Positions 1 through 10,666 of a DNA stretch of 64,000 nt are shown here, piece after piece. Origin of the DNA: Kocuria marina (lineage in GTDB: Bacteria; Actinomycetota; Actinomycetes; Actinomycetales; Micrococcaceae); NCBI RefSeq assembly GCF_000786655.1, contig NZ_JROM01000048.1, forward strand, positions 30,416 through 94,415, in the 5' to 3' direction. A program made the position numbers and the translations under genes. Below the pieces are notes generated by a model. It searched no databases and had not been told where the DNA came from. It worked only from the letters and a program-made list of their open reading frames with translations. Positions within the stretch are counted from its first letter, which is position 1; each line of letters starts with the position of its first letter.

Positions 1-396
1 CATGCGCTCCACCTGCTCCTTGTAGGGCTCGCCCCACGAGGGGCGCAGGGGGTTGAGCATGTAGGGCCAGTGCTTGGGCTTGGCGAGCTCACGCCCGGTC
101 ACGTGCAGGCCCTGGAAGTGGTTGGCCGGTTCGATCAACCGCTCGTCCGTGTGCACCTCGAGCCCCAGTTCACGGGCCACGGGTGCGGCGGTCTCCCGCG
201 TGCGGGTCAGCGGCGAGCACGCCAGCAGAACGATCCGATCGCCGTCCTGGACCCGCCGGGCCAGGTCCGCCGCCGCGGCCTCGGCCATCCGGGCGCCCTT
301 CTCGGACAGGTGGTAGTCCGGGAGCCGCCCGTAGACCACGTGCGCGGGGTTGTGGACCTCGCCGTGGCGCAGGAGGTGAACGGTTGCTGAAGGCAT
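1..396 (-). CDS. Histidine phosphatase family protein (phosphoglycerate mutase-like), 3' part cut by window edge
   Basis: The reading frame begins with ATG at 396 on the minus strand and is open to base 1, giving 132 residues of an incomplete protein. The N-terminus carries the histidine phosphatase signature LLRHGEV at about residues 8-14 (the His is the phosphoryl acceptor in this superfamily). It is followed by VYGRLPDYHLSEKG, a typical second block, and SPLTRTRETA, the conserved Arg-containing helix. Members dephosphorylate small metabolites or act as mutases; the substrate cannot be read from this part. The next gene on the same strand, a glutaredoxin-like protein, ends 82 bases upstream of this start. 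In actinobacteria such a phosphatase often sits near thioredoxin-fold and cytochrome biogenesis genes, but those would lie beyond the window. Confidence 0.85.
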   Translation of the reverse strand, partial: MPSATVHLLRHGEVHNPAHVVYGRLPDYHLSEKGARMAEAAAADLARRVQDGDRIVLLACSPLTRTRETAAPVARELGLEVHTDERLIEPANHFQGLHVTGRELAKPKHWPYMLNPLRPSWGEPYKEQVERM

Positions 397-458
397 GCCC
401 CCAGTGTCTCAAACCCCGCTGTCAGCCCCCAATCGGCGCGTCAGGACGGAACCGGCCC

Positions 459-494
459 CGTCAGGACAGCACGGCGCGTCAGGACAGCACGGCG
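459..494. repeat. Perfect 18-bp tandem duplication covering the end of the glutaredoxin-like gene
   Basis: Bases 459-476 and 477-494 are identical 18-mers (cgtcaggacagcacggcg). The second copy contains the last codons and the stop of the glutaredoxin-like gene on the minus strand. The first copy repeats those codons and the stop just beyond it. A third, partial cgtcagga lies at 439-446. This looks like recent slippage that left the protein unchanged. Confidence 0.85.
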
Positions 495-964
495 CGCAAC
501 CGGGCGGCGTCGATGCGCAACCGGTCCCACGGGGCTCCGTCCACGAAGACCACGGGGATGTACTCGGCGTAGTCGCGCAGCAGCTGCGGATCGCCCGTGA
601 TGTCCCGCTCGCGATACTCGCTGCCCGTCTGCTCGCACACCCCGGTCACGACCTCGCGCGCGTCCTCGCACAGGTGGCATCCCGGTTTGGTCAGCAGCGT
701 CACCGTGTGCGCCGGGCGCGGGCGGGTCCAGTCCGCGCCGGAGAGCAGGGGCGTACGACGTCGCTCGCTCCCCTCCTGCCGCCCCGCGGCGCCGGCGCCC
801 GCGCCCGTTCCACGCGCCGTCGCCGTGGCGGGAGACGTCGCCGCCCCGCGCGTCGTCGCCGATTCGGGAGCCGATGCCGCTGCGGGTACCGACTCCGATG
901 CGGGGCCCGGTTCGGCCGGACGGGCGGGATCGGGACGGTCGGGGCTCACGGGCTGCTGCGTCAT
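479..964 (-). CDS. Glutaredoxin-like (thioredoxin-fold) protein with a long disordered N-terminus
   Basis: The conserved part is the C-terminal ~75 residues: VTLLTKPGCHLCEDA holds a C-H-L-C redox motif on the first strand and helix. This is followed by YRERDITGDPQLLRDYAEYIPVVFVDG, where the cis-Pro (IPVV) typical of glutaredoxin folds is visible. It matches the DUF836/glutaredoxin 2-like family of small thiol-disulfide oxidoreductases. The first ~85 residues are Pro/Ala/Ser/Thr-rich low complexity and are probably unstructured. The chosen ATG at 964 gives 161 residues. A longer frame reaches 1033, but that would run into a repeat and hairpin region and has no better ribosome-binding site. The gene sits between bS22 and the histidine phosphatase on the same strand. 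Confidence 0.75.
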   Translation of the reverse strand: MTQQPVSPDRPDPARPAEPGPASESVPAAASAPESATTRGAATSPATATARGTGAGAGAAGRQEGSERRRTPLLSGADWTRPRPAHTVTLLTKPGCHLCEDAREVVTGVCEQTGSEYRERDITGDPQLLRDYAEYIPVVFVDGAPWDRLRIDAARLRAVLS

Positions 965-1000
965 GCGGCCCATGCTACGCACGCGGACACTGCGCACACG

Positions 1001-1054
1001 ATGAAGGCCCCGTTCCCGACCAAGGCCCCGCACATGATGAAGGCCCCGTTCCCG
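1001..1054. repeat. Duplicated hairpin arm (18-bp direct repeat)
   Basis: The sequence atgaaggccccgttcccg occurs at 1001-1018 and again at 1037-1054, with a related piece, aaggccccg, at 1022-1030. The second copy is one arm of the terminator-like hairpin at 1041-1071. The first copy has no partner arm downstream of it and could pair competitively with the same right-hand arm. Confidence 0.75.
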
Positions 1055-1071
1055 GAGCGGGAACGGGGCCT
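1041..1071 (-). terminator. Strong hairpin downstream of the bS22 gene
   Basis: Bases 1041-1054 (aggccccgttcccg) pair perfectly with 1058-1071 across a 3-nt loop, giving a 14-bp G+C-rich stem. It begins 14 bases after the stop of the bS22 gene on the minus strand. There is no clear U-run, as is common for actinobacterial terminators. It separates bS22 from the glutaredoxin-like gene. Confidence 0.7.
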
Positions 1072-1084
1072 ATCACGGGCGCGC

Positions 1085-1183
1085 TTACTTCTTGTTGCGG
1101 CGCTGGTGACGAGTCTTGCGAAGCAGCTTGCGGTGCTTCTTCTTGGACATGCGCTTGCGGCGCTTCTTGATGACCGAACCCAT
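1085..1183 (-). CDS. Small ribosomal protein bS22 (32 aa, AURKAIP1/COX24-like)
   Basis: Starting at ATG 1183, the frame encodes 32 residues: [19 protein letters not shown] followed by [13 protein letters not shown] and a stop at 1085. About half of the residues are Lys or Arg. This is the sequence pattern and length of the actinobacterial small-subunit protein bS22, which was long missed by annotation because of its size. It is a structural component of the 30S subunit. It is transcribed alone and is followed directly by a strong hairpin. Its upstream region (1184-1334) is the only regulatory space before the divergent-looking tail of the GntR gene. Recognition rests on the nearly invariant [20 protein letters not shown] core. 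Confidence 0.93.
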   Translation of the reverse strand: MGSVIKKRRKRMSKKKHRKLLRKTRHQRRNKK

Positions 1184-1334
1184 AGGATCCCTCACAGTTC
1201 TCTGGACAGTGGTGTTTGCTGGGGGCCGCGGGTGAACACCGCCCCGCCCCTGCTAACGCGGGGGCAACATCCGTTTAACGGCAAACTACTGGCCTACCTT
1301 ACCGTGCGACCCCGCCGGGCCCGAAAACGGGCGC
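1184..1334. other. Intergenic region: leader of bS22 and end of the GntR gene
   Basis: This stretch holds the promoter and leader of bS22 on the minus strand, but no confident -35/-10 pair can be named. The 11-nt palindrome ccgtttaacgg lies at 1270-1280. A short stem, gcccg-aaaa-cgggc, near 1319-1332 follows the GntR stop and may help to end that transcript. No further gene is visible. Confidence 0.4.
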
Positions 1335-2177
1335 TCAGGCGCTCGCGCGGCGATCGGCGTCGAGTTCCTCGTCCTGCTCCGGCCGCCCGTCCTGCTCCGC
1401 GACGGAACGCCCCCGCGGCGTTGCCGTGCGCTTGTCACGGGACGACGCCGCACGGTCCAGCGAGCGCGGTTCCGCGACCGAGGCGCGGGAGTCGTCCGGG
1501 TCCACGCCGGCTTCCTCGTACTGGTACGTGATGTGCTCGGCCACGAGGCGGGCGGCCAGGTTGTGGTCCCCCGCTTCGAGGGCGCCCACGATGGCCCGGT
1601 GTTCGGCGCGGATGCGGCTGGACGTGGTGCTCCACAGCGGCACATGACCCACGAGCGCCAGGGTGTACTCGTAGATCGAGTCCCGCAGGGCGGTGAACAA
1701 CGCCGCGTTCACCGCGTTGCCGCCCGCCTTGACCAGCGCGATGTGGAAGCTCACGTAGAGGTGGTGGAACTGCTTGAGCCCCAGGTCCTCGTCCATCTGC
1801 GCCATGATCGCGCGCAGTTCCTCGCGCGGGATGCTGTGCTTCTCGGCGTTCTCGAGGGCCGAGGTCTCGAGCATCACGCGCGTCTGGACGATGTCCCGCA
1901 ACGGGTGCTGCGACGTCGCCATGTGCAACTGCAGTGCGGGACCCGCGGACGCGGCCGGTTCGCGCACCAGGATGGGGAGAATGCTGCGGTGCGGGCCCTC
2001 GAAGAGTTTGACGATGCCCTGGGCCTCCAGGATCTTGAGGGTCTCACGCATGGAATTGCGGGACACCCGGAAGATCGCGGCCAAGTCCTTGTCGGTGGGC
2101 AGTCGTTGACCCAGCACCAGGTTTGCGTCGAACAGCTCGTTCTCGAGCCATTGCAGAACCTCTCGATGCGTTGCCAT
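1335..2177 (-). CDS. FadR-subfamily GntR transcriptional regulator
   Basis: The N-terminal ~70 residues are a winged helix-turn-helix of GntR type: LPTDKDLAAIFRVSRNSMRETLKILEAQG contains the recognition helix, followed by the wing (IVKLFEGPHRSI). Residues ~95-225 are an all-helical FCD effector domain with the characteristic LETSALENA, the metal/ligand-lining His residues (FHHLYVSFHIAL, EHRAIVGALEAGD) and the final VAEHI helix. The last ~50 residues are charged low complexity. ATG 2177 was chosen because a ggtggg sequence lies just upstream; a GTG at 2186 adds only three residues. The gene lies directly downstream of gdhA on the same strand, so it may regulate glutamate or other amino/organic-acid metabolism. 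This is inference; the ligand is unknown. Confidence 0.85.
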   Translation of the reverse strand: MATHREVLQWLENELFDANLVLGQRLPTDKDLAAIFRVSRNSMRETLKILEAQGIVKLFEGPHRSILPILVREPAASAGPALQLHMATSQHPLRDIVQTRVMLETSALENAEKHSIPREELRAIMAQMDEDLGLKQFHHLYVSFHIALVKAGGNAVNAALFTALRDSIYEYTLALVGHVPLWSTTSSRIRAEHRAIVGALEAGDHNLAARLVAEHITYQYEEAGVDPDDSRASVAEPRSLDRAASSRDKRTATPRGRSVAEQDGRPEQDEELDADRRASA

Positions 2178-2264
2178 GTATCCCACCCTAAACGTCGTAC
2201 GGCGCCCGACCGCCGTATGGCACGGTCGGGCGCCCGGCGCGCCGCTCTCCGGACGCGGCCTTGC

Positions 2265-4695
<2,431 letters not shown>

Positions 4696-4782
4696 GGGAT
4701 TCACCTTAGACGGGCTGCCCACCCCGACCCAATCAGACCTTCCCGTCACGGGTCGGTCCCACCAGCGTCAGCCCTGCCAGGG

Positions 4783-5994
4783 TCAGTCGTACCAGGGGTC
4801 CAGTCCCCACTGGGGAAAGACCTCCTTGCGCGTGGCCATGATGCTGCGGTCGGTCTCGTCACTGGGGTCGTAGCCGATCTCCCACGAGCGCCACCAGATG
4901 TCGACGTCGTCGCCCATGCGCTCGGGCGGGCGCCCGCCGTACTTTTCGGCCATGTAGCTGCGCCACGCCTGCGGGACCGGCGTGTTCACGTCCACGGGGT
5001 ATCCCGAGGCGACCCCCACGAGGTGCGCCCACGAGCGGGGCACGGCGTCGTGGCAGTCGTACCCGCCGCCGCCCGTGGCGATCCACCGGCCCTCGCACAG
5101 TTCCGCCGCGAGCTCGGACACGGCCAACGCGATCTGACGCTGCCCGTCCACGCTCACCCGCAAGTGGGTCAGTTCGTCCTGGAAGTGGGAGTCGCAGCCG
5201 TGCTGGGAGACGATCACCTCGGGACGGAACTCGCGCGCGATCGGGGGGACCACGGCGTCGTACGCTCGAAGCCACTGGGAGTCGTCCGCGCGCGTGGGCA
5301 TGGCCACGTTGACCGCGGTGCCGGCCGCCGCCCCGGAGCCGATCTCGTTCGCGAACCCCGTGCCGGGGAACAGGGACAGGCCCGTCTCGTGCAGGGACAC
5401 GGTCATCACGCGGGGCTCGTCGTAGAAGATCGACTGGGTGCCGTCCCCGTGGTGGCCGTCCACATCCACGTAGAGCACGCGCTGCACTCCGTTGCCCAAG
5501 AGGTGCTGGATGGCCACGGCGCAGTCGTTGTACACGCAGAACCCGGAGGCCTTGTCCGCCGCGGCGTGGTGCATGCCGCCGCCGAAGTTCACGGCGTGGA
5601 CCACGGAACCGCTCAGCAGGTCCGCGGCACCCTGGTAGCTGCCGCCCACCAGGCGCGCACTCGATTCGTGGATGCCCTCGTAGCCGGGAGTGTCCTCGGT
5701 GCCCAGGCCGCATTCGGGGATCTGCCGCGTGGGGTCCTCCGAGACGGCGCGCACGGACTGCACGTAGGTCTTGGTGTGCACGAGTTCCAGGACGGAGTCG
5801 TCCGGGACCTCGGGGACGGTGACCCGCACATTGGGCGCGGTGTCCAGGCCCAGGTTCTGCACCAACCGCATGGTCGCGTCCAGGCGGGTGGGGCTCATGG
5901 GGTGGTAGTCCCCGAAGTCGTACTGGAGCAACCGGGGATCCCAGTAGACACTGGTGGGGTAGACGGCATCCTTGCCCGTTGTCGCGGAGCTCAC
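4783..5994 (-). CDS. acuC: AcuC-type acetoin utilization / histone-deacetylase-like protein
   Basis: A 403-residue member of the arginase-deacetylase superfamily: zinc- and substrate-binding motifs VNFGGGMHHAAADKASGFCV (tandem His), DVDGHHGDGTQSIFYDE (Asp/His metal site), QHGCDSHFQDELTHL and ATGGGGYDCHD are all present. AcuC-type enzymes deacylate proteins. In Bacillus and actinobacteria they are linked to control of acetyl-CoA synthetase by lysine acetylation. An acsA gene is indeed present at 36.3 kb in this window, though not adjacent. The start is taken as GTG 5994 (VSSATTGKDAVYPTSVYWDP). The frame stays open far upstream, but that part is antisense to ktrB. The gene is divergent from ktrB and followed by the ArsR gene. 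Confidence 0.92.
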   Translation of the reverse strand: MSSATTGKDAVYPTSVYWDPRLLQYDFGDYHPMSPTRLDATMRLVQNLGLDTAPNVRVTVPEVPDDSVLELVHTKTYVQSVRAVSEDPTRQIPECGLGTEDTPGYEGIHESSARLVGGSYQGAADLLSGSVVHAVNFGGGMHHAAADKASGFCVYNDCAVAIQHLLGNGVQRVLYVDVDGHHGDGTQSIFYDEPRVMTVSLHETGLSLFPGTGFANEIGSGAAAGTAVNVAMPTRADDSQWLRAYDAVVPPIAREFRPEVIVSQHGCDSHFQDELTHLRVSVDGQRQIALAVSELAAELCEGRWIATGGGGYDCHDAVPRSWAHLVGVASGYPVDVNTPVPQAWRSYMAEKYGGRPPERMGDDVDIWWRSWEIGYDPSDETDRSIMATRKEVFPQWGLDPWYD

Positions 5995-6141
5995 ACGTCC
6001 ATTAGAACACTCACGCGCGAGCGGCAGTCGCTGCAGCGCACTGTGACGGGGGATACTGGGGGTCGTTGCGCCGATCCACCCCCGCGGGACCGTAGGATTC
6101 CGCGTGACCCGACCGTCCATCGGATCCCGCGAGGAGGTGCC

Positions 6142-7587
6142 GTGAGCGAGCTCGAACAACCCAACGCCGTCGAGGAGCCCGCCTCCCCCGCGCCCTCCGG
6201 GGAGCCGCTGACCACCCGCGCGGCGCGAGGCATCCGGGACTTCGTGGACCAGATCGCGAGTTCCTCGCCCGCGCGGCTCGCGGTGATCGTGTTCGTGATC
6301 GTGGACCTGGGATTCGCCGCCCTGTTGTGGCTGCCCGTGTCCGCCAATCCCGGTCAGGAGACCCGGTTCGTGGACGCCGTGTTCACCGCGACCTCCGCCG
6401 TGACCGTGACCGGACTGACCACGGTGTCCACGGCCGCGCAGTGGTCCGTGTTCGGCCAGGTGGTCATCCTGATCGCCATTCAAGTGGGCGGTCTGGGCAC
6501 CCTGACGCTCACGTCCATCCTGGCGCTGGCCATCGGGCGCAAGCTCGGGCTGAAGTCCAAACTGATCACCCAGGAGGCGCTGAACATCGGGCGACTGGGC
6601 GAGGTCGGTTCGCTGCTGCAGATCATCGTGATCACCTCCGTGAGCATCGAGGCCGCCCTGGCGCTCGTGCTCTCCGTGGGGTTCCTCGCGGAAGGAGAAC
6701 CCCTGGGCACGGCCCTGTGGCACGGAGTGTTCTACGCGATCTCGAGCTTCAACAACGCCGGGTTCACGCCCCACACGGACGGGCTCGTGCCCTACGACCA
6801 CGCCGGGCCCACCGCGTGGCTCATCCTGCTGCCCGTGTGCATCGGGGTGATCGTGGGGTCCCTGGGCTTCCCCGTGATCTTGGTGCTGCGTCAGGTGGGG
6901 TTCCGGTTCACCCGGTGGAACCTCAACGCCAAACTCACCGTGGTCACCACCGCCGCACTGTTGCTGCTGGCGTGGGTGCTGTTCACGGCCATCGAGTGGG
7001 CCAACCCGGACACCCTGGGCGGACAGTCCGTCCCCGAGCGGATCTTCCAGGGGTTCTTCGCGTCCGTGATGATGCGCTCGGGCGGTTTCAACCTGGTGGA
7101 CATGACCGACACGTCCCAGGTCACGCTGTTGCTCACGGACGCCATGATGTTCGCCGGCGGCGGTTCCGCGTCCACGGCCGGCGGGATCAAGGTGACCACA
7201 CTCGCCGTCGTCTTCTTGGCCATCCTCGCGGAGGCCCGCGGCGACCAGTCCGTGATCGCGTTCTTCCGCACCATCCCGGACTCCGTGCTGCGCATCGCGA
7301 TCTCCGTGATCATGATGGGCGCCTCCGTGGTGCTGCTGGGTTCGAGCATCATGGTCGCCCTGACCCACATGCCCCTGGACCACGTACTGTTCGAGGTCAT
7401 CTCCGCGTACGCCACGTGCGGTCTCAGCACCGGTGTGTCCGCGGGCGCCCCGGACGCCGGGAAGTACGTGCTGTCCGTCATCATGCTCATCGGCCGCATC
7501 GGTACCAACACCGTGGCCACGGCCCTGGCCCTGCGCTCGCGGCGCCGGCTCTACACGTACCCGGAAGAGAGGCCCATCATTGGCTAA
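6142..7587 (+). CDS. ktrB: TrkH/KtrB-type potassium transporter, membrane subunit
   Basis: The 481-residue integral membrane protein has about ten hydrophobic segments arranged as the four pore-loop repeats of the SKT superfamily. The selectivity-filter segments can be seen: FTATSAVTVTGLTTV, AISSFNNAGFTPH, FASVMMRSGGFNLVD and ISAYATCGLSTG, each with the characteristic Gly. It conducts K+ across the plasma membrane. The start is GTG 6142, preceded by gaggaggtg; the first ~35 residues are a hydrophilic Pro/Glu-rich leader. It overlaps the downstream ktrA start by 8 bases. Length and pairing with a single small RCK subunit indicate a Ktr rather than a Trk system. Confidence 0.93.
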   Translation: MSELEQPNAVEEPASPAPSGEPLTTRAARGIRDFVDQIASSSPARLAVIVFVIVDLGFAALLWLPVSANPGQETRFVDAVFTATSAVTVTGLTTVSTAAQWSVFGQVVILIAIQVGGLGTLTLTSILALAIGRKLGLKSKLITQEALNIGRLGEVGSLLQIIVITSVSIEAALALVLSVGFLAEGEPLGTALWHGVFYAISSFNNAGFTPHTDGLVPYDHAGPTAWLILLPVCIGVIVGSLGFPVILVLRQVGFRFTRWNLNAKLTVVTTAALLLLAWVLFTAIEWANPDTLGGQSVPERIFQGFFASVMMRSGGFNLVDMTDTSQVTLLLTDAMMFAGGGSASTAGGIKVTTLAVVFLAILAEARGDQSVIAFFRTIPDSVLRIAISVIMMGASVVLLGSSIMVALTHMPLDHVLFEVISAYATCGLSTGVSAGAPDAGKYVLSVIMLIGRIGTNTVATALALRSRRRLYTYPEERPIIG

Positions 7588-8248
7588 GAACTCCTCCCAC
7601 TCCGTCCCCGTCCTGGTGGTGGGCCTCGGGCGCTTCGGCTCGGCCACGGCCCTGCAGCTGATCCAGCAGGGGCGCGAGGTCCTCGGCGTGGAACGCGACG
7701 CCGCCCTCGTGCAGAAGATGTCCGGCCAGCTCACCCATGTGGTCGAGGCCGACGCCACGGACATCGACGCCCTGCGCCAGCTCGGCGCCGCCGAGTTCTC
7801 CTCCGCCGTGGTGGGTGTGGGCACGTCCATCGAGTCCTCGGTGCTGACCACCGCGAACCTCGTGGACCTGGGGATCGACCGGATCTGGGCCAAGGCCATC
7901 TCCCCCGCCCACGGCAAGATCCTCGCGCGCATCGGCGCCCACCACGTGATCTTCCCCGAGGCCGACGCCGGGCGCCGCACCGCCCACCTGGTCTCCGGGC
8001 GGCTCCTGGACTACATCGAGTTCGACGACGACTTCGCGATCGTCAAGATGTACCCGCCCCGGGAGACGCAGGGGTTCACGCTGGGCGAGTCCGACATCCG
8101 CTCCAAGTACGGCGTGACCGTGGTGGGTGTGAAGTCCCCGGGCGAGGACTTCACCTACGCCCGCCCGGACACCACGGTCAGCTCGCGGGACCTGCTCATC
8201 GTCTCGGGGCACGTGGACCTGATCGAACGGTTCGCCGCGCGGCCCTGA
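7580..8248 (+). CDS. ktrA: KtrA/TrkA-type RCK regulatory subunit of potassium uptake
   Basis: The 222-residue cytosolic protein has an N-terminal RCK_N Rossmann domain (VLVVGLGRFGSATALQLIQQG, a GxGxxG nucleotide site; acidic residue in VLGVERD; VVEADATDIDALRQLG) and a C-terminal RCK_C domain from about residue 140. It binds nucleotide and gates the KtrB channel. The start is a TTG at 7580 inside the last codons of ktrB (attggctaa), with gaagagagg about 8 bases upstream; no ATG in the conserved region fits as well. The 8-base overlap implies translational coupling to ktrB. Confidence 0.92.
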   Translation: MAKNSSHSVPVLVVGLGRFGSATALQLIQQGREVLGVERDAALVQKMSGQLTHVVEADATDIDALRQLGAAEFSSAVVGVGTSIESSVLTTANLVDLGIDRIWAKAISPAHGKILARIGAHHVIFPEADAGRRTAHLVSGRLLDYIEFDDDFAIVKMYPPRETQGFTLGESDIRSKYGVTVVGVKSPGEDFTYARPDTTVSSRDLLIVSGHVDLIERFAARP

Positions 8249-8284
8249 CCCGGTTGCGTCTCGGCGGGCCGTCGCGGTCCGGCG

Positions 8285-9382
8285 TTACTCAGCACCCGAC
8301 GGCGCGACCGTCATGGCCCGCGTGGCGAGCGCCATGATCCCGGGGACCCCGGCGCGGCCGAATGCCCGGCGCTGGCGACTCGCACCGTTGCCGCGCTCGA
8401 GGATGCGGCGCACCCCCGCCTCGGCGAAGCGGCGGTCCGCCTCCGAGGTGTAGTGCCCGCTCACCCGTTCCAGCAGGGTGCCCACGAGTTCCTCCGCCGG
8501 GACCAGGGTGGCCGTGACGGGATCCAGGAGCCGACCGCTCAGCCCCCACCGGGCGGACTGCCACAGCGCGATGTCCAGGTACTCCTGGGTGAACGCGACC
8601 GCGGGCGGCGCCTCGAGCGCGTAGTTCGCGAGGGCGCGCGTGAGCACCGCGATGGCCACCGAGTCCTGGGCCTCCAGCTGGACGTCGCACGCGCGGATCT
8701 CCAGGGTGCCGTGGCGGTGGGACAACCGGGCGAGCCAGCTCAGACTCGCGGGGCTCTCCACGGCGTCGAACGCGGTGAGCATGGCCACGCGCGAGTCGTA
8801 GTCGTGCAGGTCCTGGAAGTGGGGCGGCACGCCGTTGGCCATCCAGCGGCGGTAGTGGATGGAACGCCAGCTCTCGAACCCGGACTCCACGCCCCGCCAC
8901 ACGGGCGAGTTCGCCCCGATGGCCACGAGCACGGGCAACCAGCCACGCAGCCCGTTCAGGGCGCGCACCGCGACCTCCAGGTCCGGGAACCCCAGGTGCA
9001 CGTGCATCCCGCTGATGTACTGGTCCGCCGCGATGGCCGGGGTCTGGCCGGCCAGGCGCTGGTAGCGGGCGTCGTGGGTGATCTGCGCGGGTTCGGGCCG
9101 CACGTCCGGGGCGGCGGCGACACCCACCACGTCCATGCCCATGGCGTTCGTGGCCTCGCGCAGCGCCGTGCGGAACTCCACGAGCGAGGCCACGGCCGTG
9201 GCGGCGTCGCGGAACACCGGGGAGGTCTCCTCGACCTGGCACGAGAGCCACTCGGGGGTGGCCGCGCCGCCGCCCGCGGTCAGCGAGACCAGTTGCGCCG
9301 ACTGTTCCGGCGTGGGCCGCGCGGGGAGGTTGTCCCCGCGGTCCACCAGCAGGAACTCTTCCTCGATGCCGAACGTGCTCAT
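8285..9382 (-). CDS. YbdK-type carboxylate-amine ligase (glutamate-cysteine ligase 2 family)
   Basis: The 365-residue protein opens with FGIEEEFLLVD, the metal/ATP-binding signature of the GCS2 family. Further family blocks follow: ISGMHVHLGFPD (metal-binding His), IGANSPVWRG and WLARLSHRHGTLEIRACDVQ. These enzymes form a gamma-glutamyl or similar amide bond with ATP; YbdK itself has weak glutamate-cysteine ligase activity. In actinobacteria, where mycothiol replaces glutathione, the natural substrate of such paralogues is mostly unknown. It is convergent with ktrA (36-base gap) and lies 48 bases downstream of proC on the same strand. Confidence 0.9.
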   Translation of the reverse strand: MSTFGIEEEFLLVDRGDNLPARPTPEQSAQLVSLTAGGGAATPEWLSCQVEETSPVFRDAATAVASLVEFRTALREATNAMGMDVVGVAAAPDVRPEPAQITHDARYQRLAGQTPAIAADQYISGMHVHLGFPDLEVAVRALNGLRGWLPVLVAIGANSPVWRGVESGFESWRSIHYRRWMANGVPPHFQDLHDYDSRVAMLTAFDAVESPASLSWLARLSHRHGTLEIRACDVQLEAQDSVAIAVLTRALANYALEAPPAVAFTQEYLDIALWQSARWGLSGRLLDPVTATLVPAEELVGTLLERVSGHYTSEADRRFAEAGVRRILERGNGASRQRRAFGRAGVPGIMALATRAMTVAPSGAE

Positions 9383-9430
9383 GGTGCTACCGCCTTGCGT
9401 GGTCTCGTGTGGTGGGCCGGGCGGTTCGCG

Positions 9431-10270
9431 TCATTCGCCGCCGTATTCCTTTACCATCTGGTCACCCTTCGTCGCGGACGCCTCCGCGCCGGCCGCGATG
9501 ATCTCGCGCAGGCCCTTCTCGTCGAACGTGGTGATGGCCTGCTCCGTGGTGCCGCCCGGGCTGGTGACGGCCTTACGCAGGGCGGCGGGATCGGCGTCGT
9601 CGGGCGCGAGCAGGACGCCCGCCCCGGAGACCGTCTCCTTCGCGAGCACGCGCGCCGTCTCCGGGTCCAGGCCCAGCTGCTCCCCCGCGTGCTGCATGGC
9701 CTCGGCCAGGTAGAACACGTACGCGGGGCCCGAGCCGGACACACCCGTGACCGCACGGATCAGGTTCTCGGGCACCTCGACGACCGTGCCCACGGCGGCC
9801 AGCACGTCCTTCACCGCGTCCAGCTGCTCGCGGGACGCGTGCTCGCCCGGGGTCACGGACAGCACGCCTCGGCCCACGCTCGACGGCGTGTTGGGCATCG
9901 AACGCACCACCGGCTGCCCCTGCGGCAGGGCCTTCTGCAGGGCGTCCAGCGTGACACCGGCCGCTACGGAGACCACCACGGTCCCGGGGTCCAGGGCTGG
10001 TGCGATCTCGCGCGCCAGGTCCAGGATCGCGTACGGCTTGACCCCCAGCAGCACGACGTCCGCGCCCTTCACGGCAGTGCGGTTCGCGTCCGCGTCCTCC
10101 TCGCCCGCGAACACGGTCACCCCGGTCTCGTCACGCAGCTTCTCCGCCGACGACGCCGAACGGGTCGTCGCGCGCACCGCCCCCTTCTCGGTGCCGCCCG
10201 CCAGGACCCCTCGCAGGATCGCACCGTTCATGAAACCGGTTCCTAGGAACGCCAGGGTCAGCTCGCTCAT
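9431..10270 (-). CDS. proC: Pyrroline-5-carboxylate reductase
   Basis: A 279-residue protein that catalyses the last step of proline synthesis, NAD(P)H-dependent reduction of 1-pyrroline-5-carboxylate. It begins LAFLGTGFMNGAILRGVLAG (Rossmann GxGxM) and contains VLLGVKPYAILDL and VVRSMPNTPSSVGRGV. It ends with the dimerisation domain signature VTGVSGSGPAYVFYLAEAM and LRKAVTSPGGTTEQAI. ATG 10270 has aaaggactg eight bases upstream. The residues match the family along their full length and no anomaly is seen. Confidence 0.97.
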   Translation of the reverse strand: MSELTLAFLGTGFMNGAILRGVLAGGTEKGAVRATTRSASSAEKLRDETGVTVFAGEEDADANRTAVKGADVVLLGVKPYAILDLAREIAPALDPGTVVVSVAAGVTLDALQKALPQGQPVVRSMPNTPSSVGRGVLSVTPGEHASREQLDAVKDVLAAVGTVVEVPENLIRAVTGVSGSGPAYVFYLAEAMQHAGEQLGLDPETARVLAKETVSGAGVLLAPDDADPAALRKAVTSPGGTTEQAITTFDEKGLREIIAAGAEASATKGDQMVKEYGGE

Positions 10271-10439
10271 GCCATCAGTCCTTTCACACCCGTCCGCGGG
10301 CCCACTCGCGCTGTTGCTGCGCAGCAGGGCTCACGGGGTGTCGTTGCGGTCACGGAACTCTCCTTGAACGGTATCGCGCGGCGGACGGTCCCCGCGACCG
10401 CGGTGCTCTGAGGTGCTGCGGGGTGCTCCGTGGGCCGGG

Positions 10440-10470
10440 CACATCTTTGCTGCGAAATGCACTGGTTCGG
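10440..10470. repeat. Half copy of the ~64-bp palindromic repeat
   Basis: Bases 10440-10470 read cacatctttgctgcgaaatg followed by cactggttcgg, matching the left arm of the two full copies (acatccttgctgcag...gcac.gattcgg). The right arm is absent: the sequence diverges after ttcgg. Confidence 0.6.
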
Positions 10471-10489
10471 AACGTGCCAGGGGCCGGGG

Positions 10490-10552
10490 ACATCCTTGCT
10501 GCAGAAAGCACGGATTCGGGGCCGAAAATGTGCGTAGTGCAGCACAGATGTG
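10490..10552. repeat. ~64-bp imperfect palindrome, copy 1
   Basis: The left arm acatccttgctgcag and right arm tgcagcacagatgt are near-complementary, the inner pair gcac/gtgc also matches, and the centre ttcggggccgaa is nearly self-complementary. About 87% identical to copy 2 at 10945-11008, in the same orientation. Confidence 0.75.
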
Positions 10553-10666
10553 CGAGCCCCCACGGACTGGCGCAGGGGCTCGAGGGTGGGCAGCAGCGAT
10601 GCCGCTCCGAGACAGTGAACGGAGTCCGGTGGTCAGGTTGCCACCGTCATATGACGGTCGGCGGCA

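Larger units (their letters stand above)
10271..10666. other. 396-bp intergenic region with palindromic repeats, no gene seen
   Basis: The region lies between proC and the small membrane protein gene. It holds the proC leader, a half-copy (10440-10470) and a full copy (10490-10552) of a long imperfect palindrome described separately. No coding frame here has family resemblance or a convincing start. Confidence 0.5.

Noticed and set aside
4783..7980. Open frame of 1065 codons on the minus strand spanning acuC and ktrB/ktrA
   Set aside because: Only its last 403 codons resemble AcuC; the rest is the complement of ktrB/ktrA, low in complexity, and open because of high third-position G+C.
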